Shown in pieces: positions 10,893 to 23,013 of a stretch of DNA of 64,000 bases. Under the pieces are notes generated by a model. The model was not told where the DNA came from and searched no databases. It was given only the letters and a program-made list of their open reading frames with translations. The position numbers and the translations under genes are program-made. The DNA comes from Apostichopus japonicus. Lineage: Eukaryota; Echinodermata; Holothuroidea; Aspidochirotida; Stichopodidae. The stretch covers positions 6,547,501 through 6,611,500 of the forward strand of contig NC_092562.1 in NCBI RefSeq assembly GCF_037975245.1. Reading direction: 5' to 3'. Numbering within the stretch: the stretch's first letter is position 1; each line of letters starts with the position of its first letter.

Positions 10893-13800
10893 GTAACAGC
10901 ATCAGCAGGCACGGAATAGTGTATATATCTGTTTTAACATAGCATAGAGCTGTGTTAGAGATGATTTGTTCAAAGCTGAAGTTTCATACTAAGGTACAAA
11001 ATGTGCTCTTTATCTTTTCATATAGTTTGGTCATTTTGCAATGCATTGGCTGACATATGTATACACTATTTAGCATGTTGTAAGTCAGAGCTATTGAAAC
11101 AGTGTACAAGAATTTAGGGTTTTCAGGATACATGTTGTGTGCTCATATGGGAAATATTAAAATCAAAAATGTCATAATGAAGTAAGTTCACATATATGTT
11201 TAGAGTGGAAATCAGCATGTCTGGCTGTAAGCAGAAAAATTGAAGTAATTTTATTCAGTCATTTGGTTTGTCATTTTAGTTGGATAACATGTTCAACCAA
11301 AAAGCCACGTTTTGTGATACCTTTACGGCCGTTGCTGTTTACGTATTTCTGATGTGCATGCTACCAGTCAAGATATCACATAATCACTTTTGGATGAAAG
11401 CGTACATGATTTTTACAACTTACAACCGAAAAAGTTCAATCTTGGCCTCCATTACTTTTGAGACATTGTCATGAATAAATTACCGGTACTGTGGCCGAGT
11501 GGATAAAGGAGGTGTCAATGAAGCAATGAGGCTGAGCAATCAGTGGTTTCGATTCCCGGCCGGGTCATAGTAAGGTGGGTTTTTTCATCCAAGAGCCATC
11601 TGAAATGACTTTCTAAATTGGAAAAGATTCCAAATTTGAGTTAAAATGTTGAATTGGAAGCCACTTGATGTGGAAGTTGTCATCCATGAGCTCTTGTGGG
11701 CTTCTCCCACATTTGTGGTCGCTTATAAGCGTAACAAAAGTAACTGCCCCATTATGATTTTTATGATAGATACCCCTGATAAAATTTTCAAGGTATAGTT
11801 GTGTGTGCTCATATATATGTTACATGCACTATTACAGAACTTACCAATGGTGAGACAGTAGTTATAAGTTTATATTCAAATATGGGTCCAACTGTTGATA
11901 TGAAACTAGGTTACTTGATGGCCTGAACATGAGGTTAACATTCAGTGTTAGTAAAACATGTCAAAGCAAGTAGCATGTCCGGTTAATTTTCATGTTTCTC
12001 CAATTTGTATATTCATGACAGAAAATCCAATGAAAAGCTCTCAAAGGATTGTTATAAAACAGCATTGCTACAGTATGACAACCAAAATTCACTGTTGCAT
12101 GATGTACGCCAAAATACTGCATATGTCATACCACTGCTGCATGTGACAACTCAAAGCACGAAGCTGGTCCATGCAATACTCCAGATACTGGAGATCAGTC
12201 ACCATGAATAACACTACAGTGTGGCAGTTGAAACTATTCTGTAAGTAGGTTTATAATATCATGTCTAAAAGTTTTGATCTTTATTTTGCCATTTCCCAGA
12301 TACAATTTCCACGAGCTCCTTGAAGACGATAAATCTCTACTTGACTGGTTACTGGAAATACATGCTCGAGGATTAACGATTATCCAAGGTGCACCAGAGG
12401 AGCCACATCAAGTTGAGAAGCTAGGCGAAAGAATAGGATTCCTCAGAAGATGCCATTTTGGGTATAAAACAGGATAAATCAGGTTACGGGAGGGTTTAAA
12501 AGAGGCAAAACTAGTTGATGACTAATGTACAGCTGCTAACTGATAGTTTACTAGAGAATGATGATCATTTGCGCTACCAGTCATGGTATCAGAGGTATTT
12601 CTCAGTTGTTTTGAGGCTATGGATCAGGCACATCACTGCTCTGAGGCTATGGATCAGGCACATCCACTGTTTTGAGGCTATGGATCAGGCACATCCACTG
12701 TTTTGAGGCTATGGATCAGGCACATCCACTGTTTTGAGGCTATGGATCAGGCACATCCACTGTTTTGAGGCTATGGATCAGGCACATCCACTGTTTTGAG
12801 GCTATGGATCAGGCACATCCACTGTTTTGAGGCTATGGATCAGGCACATCCACTGTTTTGAGGCTATGGATCAGGCACAGATAGTTAGAAATGGTCATGC
12901 CTTTTGTAAGTTTGGTGTTAGCAGTCAGTTACATCACTTATTTCTGTCGTTCTTTCAACATTGGCAAGAAATGCTCATGCCTTGTGTAAGTTTGGTGTTA
13001 GCAGTCAGTTACATCACTTGTTTCTGTCGTTCTTTCGACATGGGCAAGAAATGCTCATGCCTTGTGTAAGTTTGGTGTTAGCAGTCAGTTACATCACTTG
13101 TTTCTGTCGTACTTTCGACATGGGCAAGAAATGCTCATGCCTTGTGTAAGTTTGGTGTTAGCAGTCAGTTACATCACTTGTTTCTGTCGTTCTTTCGACA
13201 TGGGCAAGAAATGCTCATGCCTTGTGTAAGTTTGGTGTTAGCATTCAGTTACATCACTTGCTTCTGTCGTACTTTCGACATGGGCAAGAAATGCTCATGC
13301 CTTGTGTAAGTTTGGTGTTAGCAGTCAGTTACATCACTTGCTTCTGTCGTTCTTTCGACATGGGCAAGAAATGCTCATGCCTTGTGTAAGTTTGGTGTTA
13401 GCAGTCAGTTACATCACTTGCTTCTGTCGTTCTTTCGACATGGGCCAGTGCTGTCTGTCTTTCTTGATTTGATGATTTTGGTTTGTTTGACAGATCTACA
13501 TTACAAGAAAAGATTCATTTTGAGACTCACAAAGAAGGAGGCCTGTCCCTGGAGACTGATCTACCGTATTTATCATTGCCACCAAGTGTAAGTAGGCATT
13601 TGCTCAAATTTGTTTCCATTTGTAAGAGTAACCTTCATTTGCCCTAGGGGTGGGGGGGGGAGGTTTTAATTCCATGGCCGTAGCTAACTACACAGAAGAA
13701 TAAGTTGTGTTTGAAATCTTACACAACAGTTATATGTATGAGCGGCATGGCAAGGCCAGTTTCTGATATAAAGATGTAGTCAATTTAAAATGTTGCTACT

Positions 13801-16800
13801 GTGAGAAAGTTAAGGGTTGGTGCAAAATGATTATGCCAGGTTCCTTTCTCTTGTTGCCTATTCCTCCTTTAGCACAGTATTGTGAGGAGGAACAGAATGA
13901 AAAGGATAGCAAAGGCCAGAAATTAGGGGGGGGGGGAGCAAAGACTAACTAAACATCATAATTGTTCATAAAGAAATTAGTTTGTTGCTATTTGTATTGG
14001 TATTTTAGCTGTCCACCTGGTCAATTATCACCTAAACTGACAATGATGCTGTTAGTAGGATTTATATATGTCATAACCATTTGCCAAAATCATACATACC
14101 CATTATCAACACCTCACACCCTCACACTGCCCTTCCCCCTGTTGTAATAGTAACAGTACAATTAGATGACCTCTAGTGTGATTTTAATGGACTAAAACAA
14201 ATGTTTGACTGTAGAAATCTGAAGCACATGAGATCAAACTGGCGGCTGGCTGTGTGGTAACTATATCCATAAATAATCCAAAAGTATGGAAGGCCGGGAA
14301 TGCCACAACTATCATACAAGTAACTATGGAATGCCAAACAACACAATATCATCAAACACCCTGCCCCTAAATAGCCTTAGGAAATGTCCTTGTTTGTGAA
14401 GCTTCAGAGAAGTAGGCATTCTTTTGGTCGTGGTAAATGCGTTTCTCTTTTTGCATAAACATGTAGTGTTTTGTAATAGTCTCACGCTTCCATTTTCCCT
14501 CCAAATGCAGGTCCACCTCTTGCATTGTGTGAACCAGCATGGTTTAACAAACAATGATGAAGCTAAAATATTTCTGGCAGATGGTTTTCATGCCTCGGAT
14601 GCACTCCGTGATGAGGAACCGCACTCCTCTGAGATTCTCTCTAAGATGGAATGGGAATATTTTGATGTGCAAAACAGCCAAGATGGAGAGTACCACCTAA
14701 GATCCACACACCCAGCAATAAGGTAAACACTATGGGAAGCATTGCTTGTTTATTAAGTTTATTGGGTAGTCATTAAAACAACTGAGTTTTACCTGAGACA
14801 TATGCTATTTCCTAGTTCTCCACCAAATACTGTTTGTTCATTGCACCAACCATTATCAAGTCAAGTGCCCTAGTCGCACCAAGTGGGTAAATCATTGCTA
14901 AAGAAGGAGCATCCACCTACAGTTTGACAATGTTTTCACAGTATATTTGCATATTGGTTGGAAAGTGGTTTCCAAACTCCACAGGAATGTTCCATTTATA
15001 GTCAAAGTTTTGCTAAATCATAGGTTGCTTTTACAGATGAAATTTTTTGTTGTTCTTAGTTTGACTTTTGAATGTTGTTGTCCTTAGTGGAGTTAACAGA
15101 ATACTCTTAAAATGAAGGGCAAACTTACTTCTTTTTTTTTTTAATTTCTTTGCTGATAACCAGAATCATCTTTGGAAGTTGTCCAGTTGACAAGTAGTTG
15201 TTTACATCAAATTCAGATTGCAATATGTAACTAAATACCTCCAAACAGATAAATTCATATCACCCTCCATCAGTTTGGACTGTGCACATATTGGTCATTC
15301 TTTGTTATTTTACTACAATTCTTTTGGACAACCAACATGTAAAACCAGTTTTCCGGAAGGACAGCCCTCAAAAATCATTATGAAAAATTTGCCCTGCTCT
15401 TTATCAGATATGGCTCATTAGCATCAGGACTTCTTTTTATGAACTAAATCAACTTCTGTGATGCTTCTCACACTTTCCTGTACAGACCTTACAGCTGACT
15501 ATATAAAGGCAATATGTCACACTGTTTTCAAAATTAATTAAACTAATTCAGGTAGTCTCCAACTGAAGCTGTTCTCTTTGTGAACTTTCCTCAATCCCCC
15601 CCCTCCTCCCCACCCATCAAACTCCACACAATCACCAGACACCACATGCAATGATATTGACCCCAGGTCAGCTCAACTGTACAATCTTATTGGTCATTAT
15701 TGTTTAATGTGCCTTACTGTCTCATTGCTATGGACTGAACAAACAATTTGTTTCTGTTTTCCCTCCAGATTCAATTCTCAGGGTCATGTGTCACAAATTG
15801 TATTCAACGATCGTTTGAGAGGCTCTGGACTGAATGTTCCAGCCAACTTTGTGTCACCTGCTTATGAAAGCTTAAAAAAATTTGTTTCCACCTTGAATCA
15901 ACCAAAAAACGTCTTTGAGTATTCACTAAAACCAGGTTAGTATGAACTGTAGGGTTTGAAATGTTGTTTCCCCATACTCGGAATGATGCTGCGATCTCAA
16001 AATTTAACAATATCCTTTAACAATATCTCAACTGCAGGTGCCTCAGTGAAACACATAGAAGAATATTAACATTTGAAACAAAGCCTTTGTTGTAAAGAAG
16101 TAGTCTGTTTTAATCTCTTTAAACATGACATACGACCTGTTCAATTTTTTTGCCGGTATTATTGGGCTACATCAGTGGATTAATAAAACAAAAACACCGC
16201 CCATCTGTACTGATCCTTACTCTTTATACCTGAATATTTTGTCAAATATGCTATATATATCAGGCATGAGCTTTTTCCACGAATTCGCGGAATATCCGTG
16301 ATTTCTTTTCTACCCTGGAGACAAAAACTATTATCCTAACACACTGTAGCATACGCAAACTGGAACCTATACCGCAATTTTTGCAAAGTTCCGTGATTTT
16401 TTTCTACCCCAGGCACATCCCTGATATATACCATATATAAACTGAAACATTTTATGTAGTACTTTGGACCACTAAAGTTACACCAAATTTAGACAAGGTT
16501 CAAAAGCTGACCTTCAAGAAAATTTGGTAACTGTATATAAATTCAAATCCAGTGAAAATAGGTGATAAAATTTAAATGAACCTCTGTACTGATTTTATCT
16601 GTGTTCTTTGCTTATGAATAATAGTGAGCAATTTTCTTTGGATAAAAAATCATCAATAATGATAAAAACTCAAAGAGACATATGTACAAACATTTGCCAA
16701 ACGTTTAATGAAACCAGTAATGTTGACGTTACATTATGTCAGGAAATACCTCATCCAGATATGCTAGAATTACCAAAAATAGTCATCCATGGTTACTCAA

Positions 16801-19800
16801 ATCCTTTTAGTGTGCTCTCGACCAACTTTTAACAGAAGTTTGTCCTTCATGAAACATTTCATATTTTGACGTGTGACTGTGTCCAGCACCAAGAAATAAA
16901 AAAGAACCTTCAGGAAAACATCTTTGGTGTTAGCAAGTTTTGGGACAGTACTTCCAACATAAAAACCAATACCATTTGGTTAAAACTGTTTTTGAAAGTA
17001 TTTGAAAGCAGAGGACAACATTAACATTATTAAATAGTGTTTGTTTCTGCTCTGCATCTGTTCATAACTTTATATCTGTAGACCACTTTACATAAACACT
17101 AGTATTATTAAGCTAATGGATAAAGCCCCCCTGTAATGGTATGTACATGCATGAAGTGGTACTCACAACTGCCATACACTGAACACATCATGTTTTTAGT
17201 GGGTCTGTCCTTAGTTCAGTAGAGCTATGAAATGTAATGAAATAATAATATTATGAAATTATAATTATGAAATTATAATTATGAAATTATTCTTATGAAA
17301 TTATAATGAAATTATAAATTGCCCCTGATGCTGTAGGAAGACCTTTCCAATCCCAAAGGAGCGGTAGAGTGTAGACAGAATCTAGAGTTAGCAGACTAAG
17401 TTTGATTAAATATCAACTTGGAAGAAGAGCAAGGAAATATTTATGGCTAGAACAGGATTTGTTTTCCAGTGACCTCTGGGTCACTAGCCCAACAGTCTAT
17501 CAACATTGAAGCTCTTTCAGCCCTTAGTTGTTGGCAGTCCCTATATATATTTGCTGTCAGACTACACAGTAACTTGTGTACCGTGTAACCAGGGATCCCC
17601 ATATTCCATTCACTACAACACAGACAGTGGCAGGGGGAGGCATATCAAGAGATACCATTCTTTGCTGTCAGACTACACAGTAACTTGTGTACCGTGTAAC
17701 CAGGGATCCCCATATTCCATTCACTACAACACAGACAGTGGCAGGGGGAGGCATATCAAGAGATACCATTCTTTGCTGTCAGACTACACAGTAACTTGTG
17801 TACCGTGTAACCAGGGATCCCCATATTCCATTCAATACAACACAGACAGTGGCAGGGGGAGGCATATCAAGAGATACCATTCTTTGCTGTCAGACTACAC
17901 AGTCACTTGTGTACCGTGTTACCAGGGATCCCCATATTCCATTCACTACAACACAGACAGTGGCAGGGGGAGGCATATCAAGAGATACCATTCTTTGCTG
18001 TCAGACTACACAGTCACTTGTGTACCGTGTTACCAGGGATCCCCATATTCAAATTCACTACAACACAGACAGTGGCAGGGGGAGGCATATCAAGAGATAC
18101 CATTCTTTGCTGTCAGACTACACAGTAACTTGTGTACCGTGTAACCAGGGATCCCCATATTCCATTCACTACAACACAGACAGTGGCAGGGGGAGGCATA
18201 TCAAGAGATACCATTCTTTGCTGTCAGACTACACAGTAACTTGTGTACCGTGTAACCAGGGATCCCCATATTCCATTCACTACAACACAGACAGTGGCAG
18301 GGGGAGGCATATCAAGAGATACCATTCTTTGCTGTCAGACTACACAGTCACTTGTGTAACGTGTAACCAGGGATCCCCATATTCCATTCACTACAACACA
18401 GACAGTGGCAGGGGGAGGCATATCAAGAGATACCATTCTTTGCTGTCAGACTACACAGTCACTTGTGTACCGTGTAACCAGGGATCCCCATATTCCATTC
18501 ACTACAACACAGACAGTGGCAGGGGGAGGCATATCAAGAGATACCATTCTTTGCTGTCAGACTACACAGTCACTTGTGTACCGTGTTACCAGGGATCCCC
18601 ATATTCAAATTCACTACAACACAGACAGTGGCAGGGGGAGGCATATCAAGAGATACCATTCTTTGCTGTCAGACTACACAGTCACTTGTGTACCGTGTAA
18701 CCAGGGATCCCCATATTCCATTCACTACAACACAGACAGTGGCAGGGGGAGGCATATCAAGAGATACCATTCTTTGCTGTCAGACTACACAGTCACTTGT
18801 GTACCGTGTAACCAGGGATCCCCATATTCCATTCACTACAACACAGACAGTGGCAGGGGGAGGCATATCAAGAGATACCATTCTTTGCTGTCAGACTGCA
18901 TAGTAACTTGTGTACCGTGTAACCAGGGATCCCCATATTCCATTCAATACAACACAGACAGTGGCAGGGGGAGGCATATCAAGAGATACCATTCTTTGCT
19001 GTCAGACTACATAGTAACTTGTGTACCGTGTAACCAGGGATCCCCATATTCCATTCACTACAACACAGACAGTGGCAGGGGGAGGCATATCAAGAGATAC
19101 CATTCTTTGCTGTCAGACTACACAGTAACTTGTGTACCGTGTAACCAGGGATCCCCATACTCCATTCACTACAACACAGACAGTGGCAGGGGGAGGCATA
19201 TCAAGAGATACCATTCTTTGCTGTCAGACTACACAGTTACTTGTGTACTGTGTAACCAGGGATCCCCATATTCCATTCAATACAACACAGACAGTGGCAG
19301 GGGGAGGCATATCAAGAGATACCATTCTTTGCTGTCAGACTACACAGTCACTTGTGTACCGTGTAACCAGGGATCCCCATATTCCATTCAATACAACACA
19401 GACAATGGCAGGGGGAGGCATATCAAGAGATACCATTCTTTGCTGTCAGACTACACAGTCACTTGTGTACCGTGTAACCAGGGATCCCCATATTCCATTC
19501 AATACAACACAGACAGTGGCAGGGGGAGGCATATCAAGAGATACCATTCTTTGCTGTCAGACTACACAGTCACTTGTGTACCGTGTAACCAGGGATCCCC
19601 ATATTCCATTCAATACAACACAGACAGTGGCAGGGGGAGGCATATCAAGAGATACCATTCTTTGCTGTCAGACTACACAGTCACTTGTGTACCGTGTAAC
19701 CAGGGATCCCCATATTCCATTCAATACAACACAGACAGTGGCAGGGGGAGGCATATCAAGAGATACCATTCTTTGCTGTCAGACTACACAGTCACTTGTG

Positions 19801-22800
19801 TACCGTGTAACCAGGGATCCCCATATTCCATTCAATACAACACAGACAGTGGCAGGGGGAGGCATATCAAGAGATACCATTCTTTGCTGTCAGACTACAC
19901 AGTCACTTGTGTACCGTGTTACCAGGGATCCCCATATTCCATTCAATACAACACAGACAGTGGCAGGGGGAGGCATATCAAGAGATACCATTCTTTGCTG
20001 TCAGACTACACAGTCACTTGTGTACCGTGTAACCAGGGATCCCCATATTCCATTCAATACAACACAGACAGTGGCAGGGGGAGGCATATCAAGAGATACC
20101 ATTCTTTGCTGTCAGACTACACAGTCACTTGTGTACCGTGTAACCAGGGATCCCCATATTCCATTCAATACAACACAGACAGTGGCAGGGGGAGGCATAT
20201 CAAGAGATACCATTCTTTGCTGTCAGACTACACAGTCACTTGTGTACCGTGTAACCAGGGATCCCCATATTCCATTCAATACAACACAGACAGTGGCAGG
20301 GGGAGGCATATCAAGAGATACCATTCTTTGCTGTCAGACTACACAGTCACTTGTGTACCGTGTAACCAGGGATCCCCATATTCCATTCAATACAACACAG
20401 ACAGTGGCAGGGGGAGGCATATCAAGAGATACCATTCTTTGCTGTCAGACTACACAGTCACTTGTGTACCGTGTTACCAGGGATCCCCATATTCCATTCA
20501 ATACAACACAGACAGTGGCAGGGGGAGGCATATCAAGAGATACCATTCTTTGCTGTCAGACTACACAGTCACTTGTGTACCGTGTTACCAGGGATCCCCA
20601 TATTCCATTCAATACAACACAGACAGTGGCAGGGGGAGGCATATCAAGAGATACCATTCTTTGCTGTCAGACTGCATAGTAACTTGTGTACCGTGTAACC
20701 AGGGATCCCCATATTCCATTCACTACAACACAGACAGTGGCAGGGGGAGGCATATCAAGAGATACCATTCTTTGCTGTCAGACTACACAGTCACTTGTGT
20801 ACCGTGTTACCAGGGATCCCCATATTCCATTCAATACAACACAGACAGTGGCAGGGGGAGGCATATCAAGAGATACCATTCTTTGCTGTCAGACTACACA
20901 GTCACTTGTGTACCGTGTTACCAGGGATCCCCATATTCCATTCAATACAACACAGACAGTGGCAGGGGGAGGCATATCAAGAGATACCATTCTTTGCTGT
21001 CAGACTACACAGTCACTTGTGTACCGTGTAACCAGGGATCCCCATATTCCATTCAATACAACACAGACAGTGGCAGGGGGAGGCATATCAAGAGATACCA
21101 TTCTTTGCTGTCAGACTACACAGTCACTTGTGTACCGTGTAACCAGGGATCCCCATATTCCATTCAATACAACACAGACAGTGGCAGGGGGAGGCATATC
21201 AAGAGATACCATTCTTTGCTGTCAGACTACACAGTCACTTGTGTACCGTGTAACCAGGGATCCCCATATTCCATTCAATACAACACAGACAGTGGCAGGG
21301 GGAGGCATATCAAGAGATACCATTCTTTGCTGTCAGACTACACAGTCACTTGTGTACCGTGTAACCAGGGATCCCCATATTCCATTCAATACAACACAGA
21401 CAGTGGCAGGGGGAGGCATATCAAGAGATACCATTCTTTGCTGTCAGACTACACAGTCACTTGTGTACCGTGTTACCAGGGATCCCCATATTCCATTCAA
21501 TACAACACAGACAGTGGCAGGGGGAGGCATATCAAGAGATACCATTCTTTGCTGTCAGACTACACAGTCACTTGTGTACCGTGTTACCAGGGATCCCCAT
21601 ATTCCATTCAATACAACACAGACAGTGGCAGGGGGAGGCATATCAAGAGATACCATTCTTTGCTGTCAGACTGCATAGTAACTTGTGTACCGTGTAACCA
21701 GGGATCCCCATATTCCATTCACTACAACACAGACAGTGGCAGGGGGAGGCATATCAAGAGATACCATTCTTTGCTGTCAGACTACACAGTCACTTGTGTA
21801 CCGTGTTACCAGGGATCCCCATATTCCATTCAATACAACACAGACAGTGGCAGGGGGAGGCATATCAAGAGATACCATTCTTTGCTGTCAGACTGCATAG
21901 TAACTTGTGTACCGTGTAACCAGGGATCCCCATATTCCATTCACTACAACACAGACAGTGGCAGGGGGAGGCATATCAAGAGATACCATTCTTTGCTGTC
22001 AGACTACACAGTCACTTGTGTAACGTGTTACCAGGGATCCCCATATTCCATTCAATACAACACAGACAGTGGCAGGGGGAGGCATATCAAGAGATACCAT
22101 TCTTTGCTGTCAGACTACACAGTAACTTGTGTACCGTGTAACCAGGGATCCCCATATTCCATTCACTACAACACAGACAGTGGCAGGGGGAGGCATATCA
22201 AGAGATACCATTCTTTGCTGTCAGACTACACAGTCACTTGTGTACCGTGTTACCAGGGATCCCCATATTCCATTCAATACAACACAGACAGTGGCAGGGG
22301 GAGGCATATCAAGAGATAGCATTCTTTGCTGTCAGACTACACAGTCACTTGTGTACCGTGTTACCAGGGATCCCCATATTCCATTCAATACAACACAGAC
22401 AGTGGCAGGGGGAGGCATATCAAGAGATACCATTCTTTGCTGTCAGACTACACAGTCACTTGTGTACCGTGTAACCAGGGATCCCCATATTCCATTCAAT
22501 ACAACACAGACAGTGGCAGGGGGAGGCATATCAAGAGATACCATTCTTTGCTGTCAGACTACACAGTCACTTGTGTACCGTGTTACCAGGGATCCCCATA
22601 TTCCATTCACTACAACACAGACAGTGGCAGGGGGAGGCATATCAAGAGATACCATTCTTTGCTGTCAGACTACATAGTAACTTGTGTACCGTGTTACCAG
22701 GGATCCCCATATTCCATTCAATACAACACAGACAGTGGCAGGGGGAGGCATATCAAGAGATACCATTCGGTTTTGTATTTCCTTTTCTTTTTTCTTCTTT

Positions 22801-23013
22801 TTTTGTCAATTTTAAACTTATTGAAAACATTGGAAGTAAAGTAAACGTCTTTGTTTTCTTTCAGGGGAGATTGTTGCCAGAGACAACCGTCGTGTCTTAC
22901 ACCGCTGGGCTCCAATTACATCACCCGGATTTGAAAGCCAAGTAGAAGGCGCTTACCTTGACTGGGATGAATTGTCATCAAAAATCAGAGTTCTCTTCAA
23001 AAAGCTACTTTAG
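10234..23013 (+). CDS. BBOX1-like: Gamma-butyrobetaine dioxygenase-like protein, catalytic residues altered (gene 1)
   Basis: Spliced CDS: join(10234-10892, 12300-12461, 13494-13587, 14511-14722, 15769-15935, 22865-23013); 480 residues; all introns GT-AG. The first ATG is at 10234; the same frame is open upstream but has no other ATG. Order: presequence-like N-terminus (basic, almost no acids over about 50 residues), N-terminal zinc domain (C133, C135, C138, H178), then a TauD/BBOX jelly-roll ending VEGAYLDWDEL. BBOX enzymes hydroxylate gamma-butyrobetaine to L-carnitine using Fe(II), 2-oxoglutarate and O2. Here the HxD motif reads E294-T295-D296; the distal histidine is present (H444, LHRW rather than LHGR); the arginine expected three residues before EGAY is S456. 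The frame is intact, so this is probably an expressed pseudoenzyme or an enzyme with altered chemistry. Family assignment is firm; BBOX versus TMLHE subtype is likely BBOX from EGAYxDWD. Confidence 0.9.
11485..11750 (+). repeat. tRNA-derived SINE candidate in gene 1 intron 1
   Basis: GTGGCCGAGTGGATAAAGG at about 11491 resembles a pol III A box of a Ser/Leu-type tRNA, and GGTTTCGATTCCCGG at about 11545 resembles a B box. No cloverleaf good enough for a working tRNA was found. The following 170 bp is unrelated tail sequence. It is a SINE head or tRNA relic. Confidence 0.5.
12300..12461 (+). CDS. BBOX1-like: Gene 1 exon 2: start of the dioxygenase domain
   Basis: 162 nt, the same length as gene 2 exon 2. 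The translation (YNFHELLEDDKSLLDWL, then GLTIIQGAP, then GFLRRCHFG) matches the conserved entry into the TauD fold. Acceptor TTTCCCAG, donor GG|GTATAA; phases equal those of gene 2. Confidence 0.92.
12613..12879 (+). repeat. 31-bp minisatellite, nine copies, gene 1 intron 2
   Basis: Units begin GAGGCTATGGATCAGGCACA at 12613, 12643, 12674, 12705, 12736, 12767, 12798, 12829 and 12860. Units after the second are virtually identical and exactly 31 bp apart, which indicates recent expansion. The last is partial. Confidence 0.97.
12887..13446 (+). repeat. 80-bp minisatellite, exactly seven copies, gene 1 intron 2
   Basis: Seven units of exactly 80 bp fill 560 bp, abutting the 31-bp array. Each contains GTGTAAGTTTGGTGTTAGC and a pyrimidine-rich TTTCTGTCGTTCTTTCGAC. 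Each unit therefore carries a GTAAGT splice-donor-like hexamer. Only scattered substitutions separate the units. Confidence 0.97.
13494..13587 (+). CDS. BBOX1-like: Gene 1 exon 3: variant iron-binding exon (ETD instead of HTD)
   Basis: The translation ends GGLSLETDLPYLSLPPS and aligns to gene 2 exon 3 GPLPLHTDTAFYMVPVG. The codon at 13552-13554 is GAG (Glu) where the family has His. The exon is 12 nt shorter than its gene 2 counterpart and lacks the ENASHVAY segment, which is conserved in the family and lines the substrate pocket. Splice sites (TTTGACAG, AGT|GTAAGT) are good. Confidence 0.88.
14511..14722 (+). CDS. BBOX1-like: Gene 1 exon 4
   Basis: VHLLHCVNQ, then FLADGFHASDAL, then EWEYFDV: the strand after the HxD loop, carrying the family's QLLHC and DGF motifs. 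It is 12 nt longer than gene 2 exon 4. Acceptor AAATGCAG, donor AG|GTAAAC. Confidence 0.92.
15769..15935 (+). CDS. BBOX1-like: Gene 1 exon 5
   Basis: 167 nt, the same as gene 2 exon 5. It reads VSQIVFNDRLRGS, then SPAYESLKKF, and ends SLKP inside a glycine codon (phase 1). Acceptor CCCTCCAG, donor G|GTTAGT. The next intron is 6.9 kb and holds the 47-unit array. Confidence 0.92.
17550..22768 (+). repeat. 111-bp minisatellite, 47 copies (5.2 kb), gene 1 intron 5
   Basis: The span of 5219 bp equals 47 x 111 + 2: two units (near 18046 and 18602) have one extra base. The unit starts TTTGCTGTCAGACTACACAG and ends AAGAGATACCATTC. Units differ at a few fixed sites: GTAAC/GTCAC, GTAACCAG/GTTACCAG, TTCACTAC/TTCAATAC and ACTACACAG/ACTGCATAG. 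Because 111 is a multiple of three, the sense frame is open over long stretches (for example 18405-22319). Each unit encodes CVPC and a dibasic HIKR. Site differences include N/Y, H/Q and Y/C replacements, and the two 112-bp units break the frame, so coding use is unlikely. It lies wholly between exons 5 and 6. Confidence 0.98.
22865..23013 (+). CDS. BBOX1-like: Gene 1 exon 6: C-terminal exon with distal histidine
   Basis: It follows acceptor TTTCTTTCAG. It reads GEIVARDNRRVLHRWAP and ends VEGAYLDWDEL...FKKLL and TAG at 23011. The iron-binding His is present. The LHGR motif has become LHRW and the 2-oxoglutarate arginine position is Ser/Gln. The length beyond EGAY fits the family's C-terminus, so the stop is genuine. 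Confidence 0.9.

Noticed and set aside
18405-22319. 1304-codon open frame across the 111-bp array as a giant repetitive protein or peptide precursor
   Set aside because: It is a frame-neutral tandem repeat inside an intron. Unit variants change amino acids freely, two units break the frame, a stop occurs at 22317, and no start or correctly phased donor exists.
17550-22768. CRISPR array
   Set aside because: Units are contiguous 111-bp repeats with no unique spacers, in an animal intron.
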